From NCBI GenBank assembly GCA_964522665.1, contig CAZFVY010000024.1, positions 1 through 64,000 of the forward strand: 64,000 nucleotides of DNA. The letters are read 5' to 3'. Each line of letters opens with the position of its first letter. Position 1 is the first letter of the stretch. Made by a program: the position numbers and the translations under genes. The notes under the pieces are model-generated. The model was not told the DNA's origin. It searched no databases and saw only the letters and a program-made list of their open reading frames with translations. The stretch is from CAZFVY01 sp964522665. GTDB taxonomy: Bacteria > Verrucomicrobiota > Verrucomicrobiia > Limisphaerales > CAZFVY01. This document shows, piece after piece, positions 49,153-58,539 of the stretch.

Positions 49153-49848
49153 TCAGCTTTGAGCGGTCTCGCCGATCGCTTGGATGAACGCCTTGGAGTC
49201 AGCGACGGCGCCGAAGACGCCGCCTTGCATCTTGATCATTTTGAGGGCGGCGAGGTAGTTGCCGTAGTCGGTCGCGCCGGTGCAATCGGAAAGCATGAGG
49301 CACTCGTAGCCGCGGTCATTGGCGTCTCGCATCGTGGTGTGGACGCAAACGTCGGTGGTGATTCCCGCCAGCGCGATGTTTTGAATCTTTTTGCGCTGGA
49401 GCAGGAGGTCCAAATCGGTCGCGTAAAAAGAGCCTTTGCCCGGTTTGTCGATAATCGCTTCGCCAGGGAGCGGCGCCAGTTCCGGGATCAAGTCCCAGCC
49501 CTTTTCACCCCGAACCAGAATCTTGCCGCACGGCCCGGCGTCCCCGATTCCGGCCCCAATCCTCTGGCTCCGCCAACGTTTGTTGGCCGGCAAATCGGCC
49601 AGGTCGGGGCGATGTCCCTCCCGCGTGTGCATTACGTGGAAACCCTGCGCGCGCGCCGCCGCCAGGACCCGCTGAATCGGCTCGATCGGCGCGCGGGTCA
49701 GGGAGAGGTCGTAACCCATTTTATCCACGTAACCACCGGGTCCGCAGAAATCGGTCTGCATGTCGATGACGAGCACGACCGTGTTCTCGGGCAGCAATTC
49801 TCCGTTATAAGGCCACGGATAAGGATCGGCCTCGACGTAACGTTTCAT
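49153..49848 (-). CDS. Biuret hydrolase-like cysteine amidohydrolase (isochorismatase fold)
   Basis: 231 aa from the ATG at 49848 (a TTG at 49881 is upstream). Catalytic triad: Asp in VLVIDMQTDFCGPGGYVD, Lys in IIDKPGKGSFYATDLDLLL, Cys in GITTDVCVHTTMRDANDRGY. The stretch GYDLSLTRAPIEPIQRVLAA and HTREGHRPDLADLPANKRWR plus GAGIGDAGPCGKILVRGE is distinctive of biuret hydrolases (BiuH) and their ureidoacrylate-hydrolase relatives (RutB). Cuts biuret to allophanate and ammonia if BiuH. Flanked by its importer and the allophanate-hydrolase domain gene, which favours biuret as substrate. Confidence 0.8.
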   Translation of the reverse strand: MKRYVEADPYPWPYNGELLPENTVVLVIDMQTDFCGPGGYVDKMGYDLSLTRAPIEPIQRVLAAARAQGFHVMHTREGHRPDLADLPANKRWRSQRIGAGIGDAGPCGKILVRGEKGWDLIPELAPLPGEAIIDKPGKGSFYATDLDLLLQRKKIQNIALAGITTDVCVHTTMRDANDRGYECLMLSDCTGATDYGNYLAALKMIKMQGGVFGAVADSKAFIQAIGETAQS

Positions 49849-49894
49849 CTTGGTTGAAAAATATTCCGCACGGTAAATCAAGCGCGCGTGTTTT

Positions 49895-50821
49895 CTAGTC
49901 CGGGACCCCCAACGCGCCGGGGGTGCCGATCAGCGTCCGTTTCGGCGAACAGGTCACGACCATCACCAACAACGTAAGAATATACGGAGAGGCGTTCCAG
50001 AGATAATAACCGGTGCTGATTCCGACGGCCTGGAGCGATGGTCCTACCGCTTGCGCGCCGCCGAAAAGCAGGGAAGCCCACAGGCAGTGCACCGGTTTCC
50101 AACGGGCAAAGATGACCAGCGCCACCGCCATCAAACCCTGGCCGCTCGAAACCGCCTCCGTCCACGCCCCGGGATAAAACAGCGAAAGATGCGCGCCGCC
50201 CAATCCCGCGAGGGAGCTTCCCGCGACGATGGCCCAGAACCGAGTCTTCGGAACCGAAATACCCATCGCCCGGGCGGCCGCCGGGGAATCGCCCACGGCC
50301 CGCACGTGCATCCCCAGCCTCGTGGACCGGAAAAACCAATCCATCGCGAACGCGATCGCCACGCCAAAAAAGAAGAGTGGGCAAATCTTCAGCGCCGCTT
50401 GAATTTGCGGCGCCGAACTCCAGGCTCCCAGCGGAATCGCGGGTAGCTGCGGCGCCGTCGGCTGGATGTACGGTTTGCCGAAAAAGAACGCCACGCCGCT
50501 GCCAAAAATCAGCATGGCGATGCCGGCGGCGATATCGTTTACCTTGGGACGCGAGACGAGCAGCGCATGCACCGCCCCGAGCAGCGCGCCGGCTCCCGCC
50601 GCCGCGACCACGCCGAACCACGGGCTGCCGGTTTTGTAGGCGATGGCGTAGGCGCTCATCGCGCCCATCAGGAGCGTGCCTTCCAGGCCCAGGTTGATCT
50701 TGCCGCTTTTTTCCGTGAGACATTCGCCAACGCTGACCAGGAGGAATGGCGTTCCACCCCGCACGGCGCCGGAAAGCACGCCGATCACGACGCCCCACCA
50801 ACCGATGGAACCACCGCTCAT
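49895..50821 (-). CDS. BMP-family ABC importer permease 2
   Basis: 308 aa; the ATG at 50821 overlaps the upstream permease stop (ATGA). About eight membrane segments; ECLTEKSGKINLGLEGTLLM near the N-terminus and SRPKVNDIAAGIAMLIFGSG, with the ATPase-contact loop STRLGMHVRAVGDSPAAARA. Matches YufQ/RfuD-type permeases. Confidence 0.9.
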   Translation of the reverse strand: MSGGSIGWWGVVIGVLSGAVRGGTPFLLVSVGECLTEKSGKINLGLEGTLLMGAMSAYAIAYKTGSPWFGVVAAAGAGALLGAVHALLVSRPKVNDIAAGIAMLIFGSGVAFFFGKPYIQPTAPQLPAIPLGAWSSAPQIQAALKICPLFFFGVAIAFAMDWFFRSTRLGMHVRAVGDSPAAARAMGISVPKTRFWAIVAGSSLAGLGGAHLSLFYPGAWTEAVSSGQGLMAVALVIFARWKPVHCLWASLLFGGAQAVGPSLQAVGISTGYYLWNASPYILTLLVMVVTCSPKRTLIGTPGALGVPD

Positions 50822-51939
50822 TTCTCCCGCTCCTTGAAAACCTTGAAACGTCCGTAGAGCGAATCGCTGTACAGAATCACCAGGAATACCAGCCCTTGAA
50901 ACACCAGGATCGTCGCGTCGGGCAATTTGAACTGGCGTTGCAGAATTCCTCCGCTCGCAAGAATGCCGCCCAAAAGCGTCGCCACGAGAATCGTCGGCAA
51001 TCCGCGGTGTCGGGCAACGAAGGCGACCAGAATTCCCGCGTAGCCATAGCCCGCCGCCAAAGATTCGTTCGCGCGGCCGTGGACCGCGGCGACCTCGACC
51101 ATGCCAGCCAGGCCGGCGGCCCCGCCGGCCAGAAAACAGGTCGTCAGGCCGAGGCGCGCGACCGGCAGCCCCGCCATGCGCGCCGCGCGAATATTGCCGC
51201 CGATCATCCGCACCTTGAAGCCAAAGGTCGTGTGTTCCATCAAAATCCAAACGATCAGGCAGGCGGCGATCCCAAAAAATAGTCCGTAATGCACATTACT
51301 CGAGCCGATCACGGGCAGCATGTTTTCCTCCTTGATCGGAAAGCTGGACGGCTTGTTAAGACTCGATGGGTCGCGCAGCGGGCCGTTGACCAGATGGTTC
51401 AGGACGGCGATGGCGACGTAGTTCATCAACAGGCTCGTGATCGTCTCGTTGACGCCGCGATAATAGTGCAACACCCCAACGAGCGTTATCCAGAGCCCGC
51501 CGCCGATTAAACCCGCCAGCGCCATGATGGCAATCGCGACCAGGGGTGGCGCCGAGCCGGTCCGCAGACCGGCGACCACCGCGGCCAGACCGCCCATGAC
51601 CAAGGCTCCTTCATTGCCAATCACGACCAACCCGAGCCGGGCGGGCAGCGCCGTGCAGAGCGCGGTCAACATCAGTGGCGCCGCGCGCACGAGCGTGTTT
51701 TGAATGGAATACCAACTCCCAAACGCGGCCTTATAGATGGCCGCGAAGACTTTCAGTGGGGAAGCTCCTTGCGCGGCGCAGAAGAAACCGAAGAGCGCCA
51801 GCGCGACAATCACGGCGCCGACGGGCAGGCAAATCGCCTCGGCGGTCGAACGCCACTGCCGGGGAAGCGGCGCCGTGACCGGCGCTCCGGGGGTGGTCGT
51901 CGCGACCGCGGCGGCGGGGTTCAAGGGCGCTTGGCTCAT
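50818..51939 (-). CDS. BMP-family ABC importer permease 1
   Basis: 373 aa from the ATG at 51939. N-terminal 45 residues Pro/Ala/Thr-rich cytosolic, then about nine membrane segments (ICLPVGAVIVALALFGFFCA, ALPARLGLVVIGNEGALVMG, GVNETITSLLMNYVAIAVLN), contact loop TTFGFKVRMIGGNIRAARMA. Matches YufP-type permeases. Between it and the binding-protein gene (51940-52203, 264 bp) I see no gene. Confidence 0.9.
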   Translation of the reverse strand: MSQAPLNPAAAVATTTPGAPVTAPLPRQWRSTAEAICLPVGAVIVALALFGFFCAAQGASPLKVFAAIYKAAFGSWYSIQNTLVRAAPLMLTALCTALPARLGLVVIGNEGALVMGGLAAVVAGLRTGSAPPLVAIAIMALAGLIGGGLWITLVGVLHYYRGVNETITSLLMNYVAIAVLNHLVNGPLRDPSSLNKPSSFPIKEENMLPVIGSSNVHYGLFFGIAACLIVWILMEHTTFGFKVRMIGGNIRAARMAGLPVARLGLTTCFLAGGAAGLAGMVEVAAVHGRANESLAAGYGYAGILVAFVARHRGLPTILVATLLGGILASGGILQRQFKLPDATILVFQGLVFLVILYSDSLYGRFKVFKEREK

Positions 51940-52203
51940 GCCGCGCTGCTCTGCAAAATGATCAACGCCGAAGCCGGTCGCCGCGCATTGCGAGCGAGGC
52001 GAGACCGGCTTCGGCGGAGTGAGTTCATCGGGCGTTCGGCTTGCGCGCCGCTGATCGAAGCGCCGGCCGGCGAGCGACCGATGAGGAGAATCTCGCAGAC
52101 GGCCGCGCTTGCGTCCCAATCGCAGGAGGAACATCGCTGCCGAAACCTGGGCGGGCGCATCTGCGAAAAACAGGTGTCATAGGCCTGCGTGGCGACGGCG
52201 AGG

Positions 52204-53328
52204 TCAGTTCTTCGTGCTGCCGATGACGCCCTCGACCAGCCAGCCCATTTTTTCAAGCTCGATGTCCTGCTGCTTGTATTCCTTGCCGTCGGCGAGGATT
52301 TCCGCGCCGGCGTTATCTTTCAGCGGACCTTTGAAGATCACCATCGAGCCGTCCATAAACTTGGCTTTCGCAGCGTCCGCGGCTTTCTTCGCGTCGTCGC
52401 TGACGGCGGGGCCGTAGTCGGAACACTTGACGAAGCCCTCTTTAAGACCCCCGCGCACCAAGTGCGGAATCGTGCCGGCCGCGAGCGTCTTGCCCGCCTT
52501 AACCATTTCGGCGTAGTCGGTGTAAACCTTCGACCAATTCCACTCGGCGCCGGTCAGGTAGCCCTTCGGGGCCAGCTTCGAGCCGTCGGCGTGGTAGCCG
52601 CAGACAAAGATTCCGCGGCGTTCCGCGGTCTCCAGGATGACCTTCGGGCTGTCCACGTGGCAGGTGAGGACGTCCACGCCCTGATTGATGAGGCTCGACG
52701 CGGCTTCCGCTTCCTTGACCGGCATGGACCAATCGCCCGTGAAGATGACTTGTACCGTCACCTTGGGGTTCGCCGAGCGGGCGCCCAGCGTGAACGCGTT
52801 GATATTCCGCAACACTTGAGGAATCGGTTTGGCGGCGATGAAGCCGAGTTTGGCGGACTTGGTCGAGTAACCGGCGACGATGCCCGCGACATAAACGGCT
52901 TCGTCGATGTAGCCGAAGTAGCTGCCGACGTTGGCCGGGTGCTTCCCTTCCGTGTAGAGACCTCCGCAGTGGAGGAATTGCACCTTCGGATTCTGCTTCG
53001 CGACCTTGAGGATATGCGGGTCGAAGTAACCGAACGAGGTCGGGAAGAGGATTTGCGCGCCGTCCAGGTTGATCATGTTGCGCATGGTCTCCTGCACGGC
53101 GGTGGTCTCGGGCACGCTGGCTTCTTCGACGGCTTTGACCCAGGTGAGCTTCTGGACGCCCGCGGCGCCCTCGGCGTGGGCCTGATTATAGCCGTAGTCG
53201 TCCTTGGGCCCGACGTAAATGAAGCCCATCGTGACTTTATCCTCGGCCCGCGCTGACCCGGAGGTCAGCGTGGCCGCGGCGGCCAGCGCCGCGAGGAACA
53301 GCGAACGCAGCGTAGTTTTCATAAGCAT
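52204..53328 (-). CDS. BMP-family periplasmic binding protein
   Basis: 374 aa. Sec signal peptide (LFLAALAAAATLTSGSARA, cleavage before EDKV), no lipobox Cys, so free in the periplasm. BMP/PnrA-like domain: VTMGFIYVGPKDDYGYNQAH, DGAQILFPTSFGYFDPHILK, GSYFGYIDEAVYVAGIVAGY, PKVTVQVIFTGDWSMPVKEA, GVDVLTCHVDSPKVILETAE. BMP proteins bind purine nucleosides and other nitrogen heterocycles or ureides; biuret is suggested by the neighbours. Confidence 0.9.
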   Translation of the reverse strand: MLMKTTLRSLFLAALAAAATLTSGSARAEDKVTMGFIYVGPKDDYGYNQAHAEGAAGVQKLTWVKAVEEASVPETTAVQETMRNMINLDGAQILFPTSFGYFDPHILKVAKQNPKVQFLHCGGLYTEGKHPANVGSYFGYIDEAVYVAGIVAGYSTKSAKLGFIAAKPIPQVLRNINAFTLGARSANPKVTVQVIFTGDWSMPVKEAEAASSLINQGVDVLTCHVDSPKVILETAERRGIFVCGYHADGSKLAPKGYLTGAEWNWSKVYTDYAEMVKAGKTLAAGTIPHLVRGGLKEGFVKCSDYGPAVSDDAKKAADAAKAKFMDGSMVIFKGPLKDNAGAEILADGKEYKQQDIELEKMGWLVEGVIGSTKN

Positions 53329-53386
53329 GATTCAGGTGAGTTGGATGGCGGTTGTTAGGATGATCGCGTCAACGTTGGTCGCGGGA

Positions 53387-54370
53387 TCAAAAGAACGCCG
53401 TGAGACCGAAAAAGATTTGGACGGTGTCGCGGGTCTTTTTGCCGGGGGCGTTGAATTCCTGCATGCTGGCGAGATTGTTGTCCACGAGGTTCATGTATTT
53501 GAACCCGGCATGGGCGCTCCAATGCCCGTAGCCGGCCGGCATGAAGGAGAGCGGTTCGGTCAACTTGGCGCCGAGTTCAAACAGGCCGACCGTCGAGGCC
53601 TTGCTGTAGTATTCGCCGTAGAACTGCGAGTCGGGCAGGAGGATGCGCATCGGCGCTTCCATCTTCAAGCCCCACGGCTCGTAGGTGTAGCCCGGCGTGA
53701 TGCCGACGTCGAAGTAGTAGCTCGATCCCGGCAGCGGCATCGAACCCTTATGCAGCGGATCGACCAGGTACGGCACCTGCGCCGCGGTCGCCTTGCCGGA
53801 CAATTCCTGCCAGTAAATGATGTACGGGTGCAGCGCGAACGCCTTCAGCCAATCGCTGTCATCCAGCGCCAGTTTGGTCTCCATGTGCTGGGAGAACGGG
53901 ATGTCGAGGATCTGCATGTTGAACGACGTGTAGGTCGCGCTCAACGTCCAATGCTTGCCGAGGCCAAAAGACAAACCGGCGATCGGGTCGATTTCCACCC
54001 AGTCCACTTTCGGTGAGCTGCCAAACGGCGCGTGCGACGAAACGCTGCTGCTGGAAAAGTCGTTCCAGACGCCTGGCGTGAAGGTGACCGAGCTGATTGG
54101 CCCGTCGCCCTTGTAGAGGTTAACCAGGCCAAGTACCAATTCCTGGAACGTCAATCCCTGGTCATGAACGATCATGCCGCGGGGCGTCAGGTACATGTTC
54201 GCAAACTCGGAATTAACCAGCGCGTCCACCCGCGAAGGGGCCGCGTCATCCGCCCGCGCGGCGGGCGTGGTCATCAGGCACATCGCGGCTAACGGAGCCA
54301 CCAGGCTCACGCTCGCGCGGCGGGGGAGGGACTTCATCATTTTCATCAGGGTTGATCTCAGGTTGTTCAT
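53387..54370 (-). CDS. Outer-membrane beta-barrel channel (phenol/toluene-transporter-like)
   Basis: 327 aa; signal peptide (SLVAPLAAMCLMTTPAARA), then an amphipathic beta-rich barrel ending in Phe (FFGLTAFF), the usual Bam signal. YLTPRGMIVHDQGLTFQELV and SVTFTPGVWNDFSSSSVSSH are near the N-terminus. Expected outer-membrane entry route for the substrate of the BMP importer, parallel to the porin at 19810. A sigma-54-like promoter lies about 50-70 bp upstream. Confidence 0.75.
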   Translation of the reverse strand: MNNLRSTLMKMMKSLPRRASVSLVAPLAAMCLMTTPAARADDAAPSRVDALVNSEFANMYLTPRGMIVHDQGLTFQELVLGLVNLYKGDGPISSVTFTPGVWNDFSSSSVSSHAPFGSSPKVDWVEIDPIAGLSFGLGKHWTLSATYTSFNMQILDIPFSQHMETKLALDDSDWLKAFALHPYIIYWQELSGKATAAQVPYLVDPLHKGSMPLPGSSYYFDVGITPGYTYEPWGLKMEAPMRILLPDSQFYGEYYSKASTVGLFELGAKLTEPLSFMPAGYGHWSAHAGFKYMNLVDNNLASMQEFNAPGKKTRDTVQIFFGLTAFF

Positions 54371-54421
54371 ATCAGTTGGTCGTTTGTTGAGTGGCAGAGC
54401 TACAACTGCTGCGTCCCCTTT

Positions 54422-54438
54422 AGCAGACGTTGTGCCAC
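54422..54438 (-). promoter_or_regulatory. Candidate sigma-54 (-24/-12) promoter
   Basis: On the minus strand GTGGCACAACGTCTGCT: TGGCAC, 5 nt, CTGCT, with GG and GC separated by exactly 10 bp and one mismatch to TTGC. It drives toward the outer-membrane channel gene at 54370. Confidence 0.55.
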
Positions 54439-54551
54439 CGTAATCGCGCGCGCGGAATCGGGCGGTTTACGGGGAGATTTGAAACCACCGCGCGAGGCGC
54501 CGCGGCCGGCGAGTGTTTCACGTGTCGCGCTGGCGACAGTTGCGACACAGC

Positions 54552-56066
54552 TCAACCCGCGCCCGCCTCTTTTTGGGCGAGCTTCCGGTAGATTCGCGTG
54601 CGGTGTACGCCAAGCAGTCGCGCGGCCTCGGCGATGTTTCCGTTGGTCTCATCCAGCGCCCTTTGGATCAGCTCGTCCTCCGCGGCGTCGAGGTTCAACG
54701 GCAACGCGGCGACCGTGCTCTTGCGCTCCCGCGCGGCCGCCGGACTCGGGGTCTCGGACGCCGGCGCCAGGCGCAGGTGCGCGGCTTCGATCGTTTCGCC
54801 GCCGCTTTCGATCAACGCGCGCTCAATGATGTTTTTAAGCTCGCGCACGTTGCCTGGATAATCGTACGCCTGCAGCGCGGCGGCGGCCTCGCGGCTGAGC
54901 GCGGGCGCGGGCCGGCCCATCTCGGCGGCGAACGCCCGGAGAAAATGCCCCGCGATCGATGGCACGTCGTCCATCCGCTCGCGCAAGGGCGGCGTGGTGA
55001 TGGTGTAACGGGCAAGCCGAAAATAAAGATCCGAACGAAATCCGCCCGACGCGATCCGCGCCTGCAGGTCGGCGTTGGTGGCCGCGAGGACGCGCACGTC
55101 CACCTTCCGCGGCTCGGCGGCGCCCACTGGGGTGACGCAGCCGTCCTCGAGCACGCGGAGCAGTTTTACCTGCAGTAAGATCGGCATATCGCCGATCTCG
55201 TCGAGAAACAGCGTGCCGCCGTGCGCGAGTTCGAAATAGCCCTTGCGGTCCGCGACCGCCCCGGTGAACGCGCCCTTGACGTGGCCGAAAAGCATCGACT
55301 CGGCCAGTTCCGCGGGAATCGCCACGCAATTCACCGGCACGAAGGGAGCCCGCGCGCGGGCGCTGCCGAAATGGATCGCGCGGGCGACTAGTTCCTTGCC
55401 CGTGCCGCTTTCGCCCACGATGAGCACGCTCGTGTTCGCGAATTGATGCAGGCGGCGGATTTCGCCGGCCACGTTCTGCATCTGGCGGCTGCCGCCGACC
55501 ATGCCGGCAAGATTCCAGCGCGACGCCTCCAGGTCCGAAATCGCGGCCAACTGATCGTCCGCCTGCCGGAGCGCCGTCTCGGCCTGCCGCCGGCGGTGAA
55601 CTTCCGCGGTCAATTCGGCGGTGCGGGTTTCGAGCGCGCGATTCTTTTCCTGCAATTCTCGGGTGAGCCGGTTCAGCCGCAGGTGCGTCGCCACGCGGGT
55701 GAGCACTTCCTCCGCGCGGAACGGCTTCGTGATGTAATCGACGCCACCCACCTGGAACGCTTCGACCACGCTCTCCATCTCGTTGCGAGCCGTGAGAAAT
55801 ATCACCGGGATTTCGCGCGCCGCGGCGTCGAGTTTCAAGCGGCGACACGTCTCGATCCCGTCCAACTCTGGCATGAGGATGTCGAGGAGAATCAAGTCCG
55901 GATGGGCCTTGGCCGCGAGCTTCAACGCCACGCCGCCGTTCGGCGCCACGAGGATTTCGTAGCCCTCGGGTTCCAGCGCGGCAGTGAGCACGGAAAGGTT
56001 CGCCGCGACATCGTCCACCAGCAGGATCTTTTCCCGCGGCGACGCCTTAGGCTTGGGCGAATCCAT
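54552..56066 (-). CDS. Sigma-54-dependent response regulator (NtrC family)
   Basis: 504 aa. Receiver domain (KILLVDDVAANLSVLTAALE, phospho-acceptor Asp in LILLDILMPELDG, FLTARNE, ITKPF), a coiled-coil linker (LQEKNRALETRTAELTAEVH), then AAA+ with Walker A VGESGTGKELVARAIHF, sigma-54-contact GAFTGA in GHVKGAFTGAVADRKGYFE, Walker B GTLFLDEIGD, R-finger DLYFRLARYTITTPPLRERM, and a C-terminal Fis-type HTH (GNIAEAARLLGVHRTRIYRK). It overlaps the kinase gene by 20 bp, so they form a pair. Likely activator of the neighbouring sigma-54 promoter and possibly of the one at 19657. Confidence 0.92.
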   Translation of the reverse strand: MDSPKPKASPREKILLVDDVAANLSVLTAALEPEGYEILVAPNGGVALKLAAKAHPDLILLDILMPELDGIETCRRLKLDAAAREIPVIFLTARNEMESVVEAFQVGGVDYITKPFRAEEVLTRVATHLRLNRLTRELQEKNRALETRTAELTAEVHRRRQAETALRQADDQLAAISDLEASRWNLAGMVGGSRQMQNVAGEIRRLHQFANTSVLIVGESGTGKELVARAIHFGSARARAPFVPVNCVAIPAELAESMLFGHVKGAFTGAVADRKGYFELAHGGTLFLDEIGDMPILLQVKLLRVLEDGCVTPVGAAEPRKVDVRVLAATNADLQARIASGGFRSDLYFRLARYTITTPPLRERMDDVPSIAGHFLRAFAAEMGRPAPALSREAAAALQAYDYPGNVRELKNIIERALIESGGETIEAAHLRLAPASETPSPAAARERKSTVAALPLNLDAAEDELIQRALDETNGNIAEAARLLGVHRTRIYRKLAQKEAGAG

Positions 56067-58539
56067 GGGCGGGAAGGGCCGGCTCGTCCGGAACTGGAAC
56101 CGCGGTCGAGGCGATCAACCGTTGAATGGCGTCCATGTCGTAACTGCGCATCAACTCGCGAATGAGGTCGGCCAGGCGCCCGGCGTCCGGCCCGCGTTCG
56201 CGCAATTCCGCGAGGCAGCCCTTCAGCGCGGTGGTGCTGTGCAGTTCCGCCGCGACGGCCAGGCGGGCGCACAATTGCTCCGGCAAGTTCACTTTCGCGG
56301 CCGGTCCGGGCGGGGCCGCGTCCAGGTGGAGCTCCGACTTCTCGAAAACGGCGCCGCAGTGCGCTTCCAGGCATTCATAGAGGCGTTCGGACCGGAACGG
56401 CTTGGCGATGAAATCGACGCAACCGGCCGCCGCCGCTTCTTCGCGGCGCCGGGCCACCGCCGAGGCGGTGTGGGCGATCACCTTCGGACGCGCGCCGTTG
56501 GGCAGCGCGCGCAAACGGCGGGCGGTTTCCGCCCCTCCCATGCCCGGCAGCAAGAGGTCCATGAACACGGCGTCGAACGCGCTTGCCTGAACTCGCTCGA
56601 TCGCCGCCGGGCCGTCTCCGGCGAACTCGACTTCGCAGCCGACCGCGCTGAGCATCCCGCCCAGCACCTCGCGATTCGCGTGATTGTCATCCACGACGAG
56701 CGCTCGGAGGCGGTGGCCCGCCGCGAGGCGGAGAAAGTGAGGGGCGGGGTCGCGGATTTCTCCGGCGGCCGGCGCCAACGGAATCGTAAAGAAGAATCGC
56801 GAGCCGGCGCCCCGCTCGGACTGCAGCTCAAGCGTGCCGCCCAACAACTCCACTTGCCGTTGCGCGATCGACAGTCCCAAGCCGGTCCCGCCCTGGTGGC
56901 GCGCGCCGGAACCTTGATGAAACGGGCGGAATATATCCCGCTGCTCATGCTCCGGAATGCCCAACCCCGTGTCGATGACTTCGAAGAGCCAATGATCGTT
57001 GGCGGCCGCCCGGAAATGAACGTACACCTCCCCGGCGGAGGTGAATTTCACCGCGTTGCCCGCGAGGTTGATGAGAACTTGCCGCAACTTACCCTCGTCG
57101 CCCCGTACGGGAACCGGCCCGGGCTGGCCCAGCTCGAGGCGAAAGGCGATGCCTTTCTGCGCGCAGAGCAACCGAAACGTCGTGGCCAGCCCGGCTACCA
57201 AAGCCGCGAGATCGAAATCGATCTCATTCAATTCCATTCGGCCGGCCTCGATTTTTGAGAGGTCGAGAATTTCGTTGATCAACCCGAGCAGATGATCACC
57301 GCTGGCCAGGATGCCGCGCGTCGCGTCGCGCTGTTCCTGCGGGAGGCGGGGATCGCGCTGCATGAGTTGCGCGTAGCCGAGAATCGCGTTCAACGGCGTG
57401 CGGATTTCGTGACTCATGCTGGCCAGGAAATCGGACTTTGCCTGGTTGGCCGCCGCGGCCGTTTCCTCGGCCCGCATCCGGACGGCCACCTCGTCTTGCA
57501 GCGCGGCGTTCGCGGCGGCAATCTCGCGCGTCCTCCGCCAGCCGCCATAGAGATTGGCTGTGGTCAACGCCGTGAAGATCAAGCCGCCAATCAGGACCAG
57601 CCACGATTGGCGGGCCACTTGCGCGCCGGACAGCGCCGTTCCGGCCGCGTAAGCGACGATCCAGTGGTGGCCGCCGATTTCGAGCGGAATCGTGCGCTCG
57701 GCTCGCGCGGGGGCGGCGGTGGAACCGTAAAGCAATTCACCTTCGGGAGACTCGTCGAATAGCCGGGCGTCGATGCCGCGCTTCTCCAGTTGCGTGAACA
57801 CATCCTTGACCAGATCCGCCACCCGGAACACCGCGACCGCGAACCCGGCCAGTTCGCGCCGGCGCTCCGCTTCGGTCGCGGGAATGCCGGCGCCGCGATA
57901 GACCGGCAAGAGCATGAGAAAGCCCGGTCGGTTTTCCGGTCCCTGCGCCAGGCGCACCGGGGCGGTGGCCGTCGGTTGGCCCGTGTCCCGGGCGCGTTCC
58001 AACGAAACCCGCCGCTTGGCGTCGGAGGCGAGGTCGTACCCCAAGGCTGCTTCGTTACTCCCCATCGGCTCGATGAAATAGACGGGAACGTACTCCGCGC
58101 GGGCGGTCGCCGGAATCGTCGTCTCGGCGCCCGCGTGCTCGCGGATGGAGAAGCCAGTCATGCCGGCCTGGACGGCGGCGGCTTCGACCGCCCCCCGCTG
58201 GTCGGCGCGAACGAGGGGATTCCAGGAAAGCGCCTGCAATTCGTGCTGTCGGGCAAGCGCCGGCTGCACAAAGCGGCGGAATGGCTCGCGCTCCAGGCCG
58301 CCGCGCGTGGCGTACAGGGAGGCGATGCCCTGCAGCACTTCGGTCGATTGCAGCACGGAGACCTCAAGTTTTTCGACCTGTTCCCGCGCCAGATCGCCGG
58401 TTCGTTTGTCAAATTCCCGCAGTTCCCAGCCGCGAATCAGCGAAAACAGCGCCAACGACAATACGATCCCCACCCCAAGCACGGACCAGATCCATGCCGG
58501 AGGCAACCCCAGCCTGCGTTGATGCGTTGACGGCGCCAC
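56047..58539 (-). CDS. CHASE-domain hybrid histidine kinase
   Basis: 830 aa from a GTG at 58539. Two membrane segments (IWSVLGVGIVLSLALFSLIR near residue 20 and SWLVLIGGLIFTALTTANLY near 320) flank a CHASE-type periplasmic sensor (EVLQGIASLYATRGGLEREP, LQALSWNPLVRADQRGAVEA). HisKA phospho-His in FLASMSHEIRTPLNAILGY; HATPase motifs INLAGNAVKFT, EVIDTGLGIP, GGTGLGLSIAQ; C-terminal receiver with Asp in FDAVFMDLLLPGMGG and IAKPF. CHASE ligands are small organics; the paired regulator follows immediately, so this kinase may sense a nitrogen source. Confidence 0.92.
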   Translation of the reverse strand: MAPSTHQRRLGLPPAWIWSVLGVGIVLSLALFSLIRGWELREFDKRTGDLAREQVEKLEVSVLQSTEVLQGIASLYATRGGLEREPFRRFVQPALARQHELQALSWNPLVRADQRGAVEAAAVQAGMTGFSIREHAGAETTIPATARAEYVPVYFIEPMGSNEAALGYDLASDAKRRVSLERARDTGQPTATAPVRLAQGPENRPGFLMLLPVYRGAGIPATEAERRRELAGFAVAVFRVADLVKDVFTQLEKRGIDARLFDESPEGELLYGSTAAPARAERTIPLEIGGHHWIVAYAAGTALSGAQVARQSWLVLIGGLIFTALTTANLYGGWRRTREIAAANAALQDEVAVRMRAEETAAAANQAKSDFLASMSHEIRTPLNAILGYAQLMQRDPRLPQEQRDATRGILASGDHLLGLINEILDLSKIEAGRMELNEIDFDLAALVAGLATTFRLLCAQKGIAFRLELGQPGPVPVRGDEGKLRQVLINLAGNAVKFTSAGEVYVHFRAAANDHWLFEVIDTGLGIPEHEQRDIFRPFHQGSGARHQGGTGLGLSIAQRQVELLGGTLELQSERGAGSRFFFTIPLAPAAGEIRDPAPHFLRLAAGHRLRALVVDDNHANREVLGGMLSAVGCEVEFAGDGPAAIERVQASAFDAVFMDLLLPGMGGAETARRLRALPNGARPKVIAHTASAVARRREEAAAAGCVDFIAKPFRSERLYECLEAHCGAVFEKSELHLDAAPPGPAAKVNLPEQLCARLAVAAELHSTTALKGCLAELRERGPDAGRLADLIRELMRSYDMDAIQRLIASTAVPVPDEPALPAHGFAQA

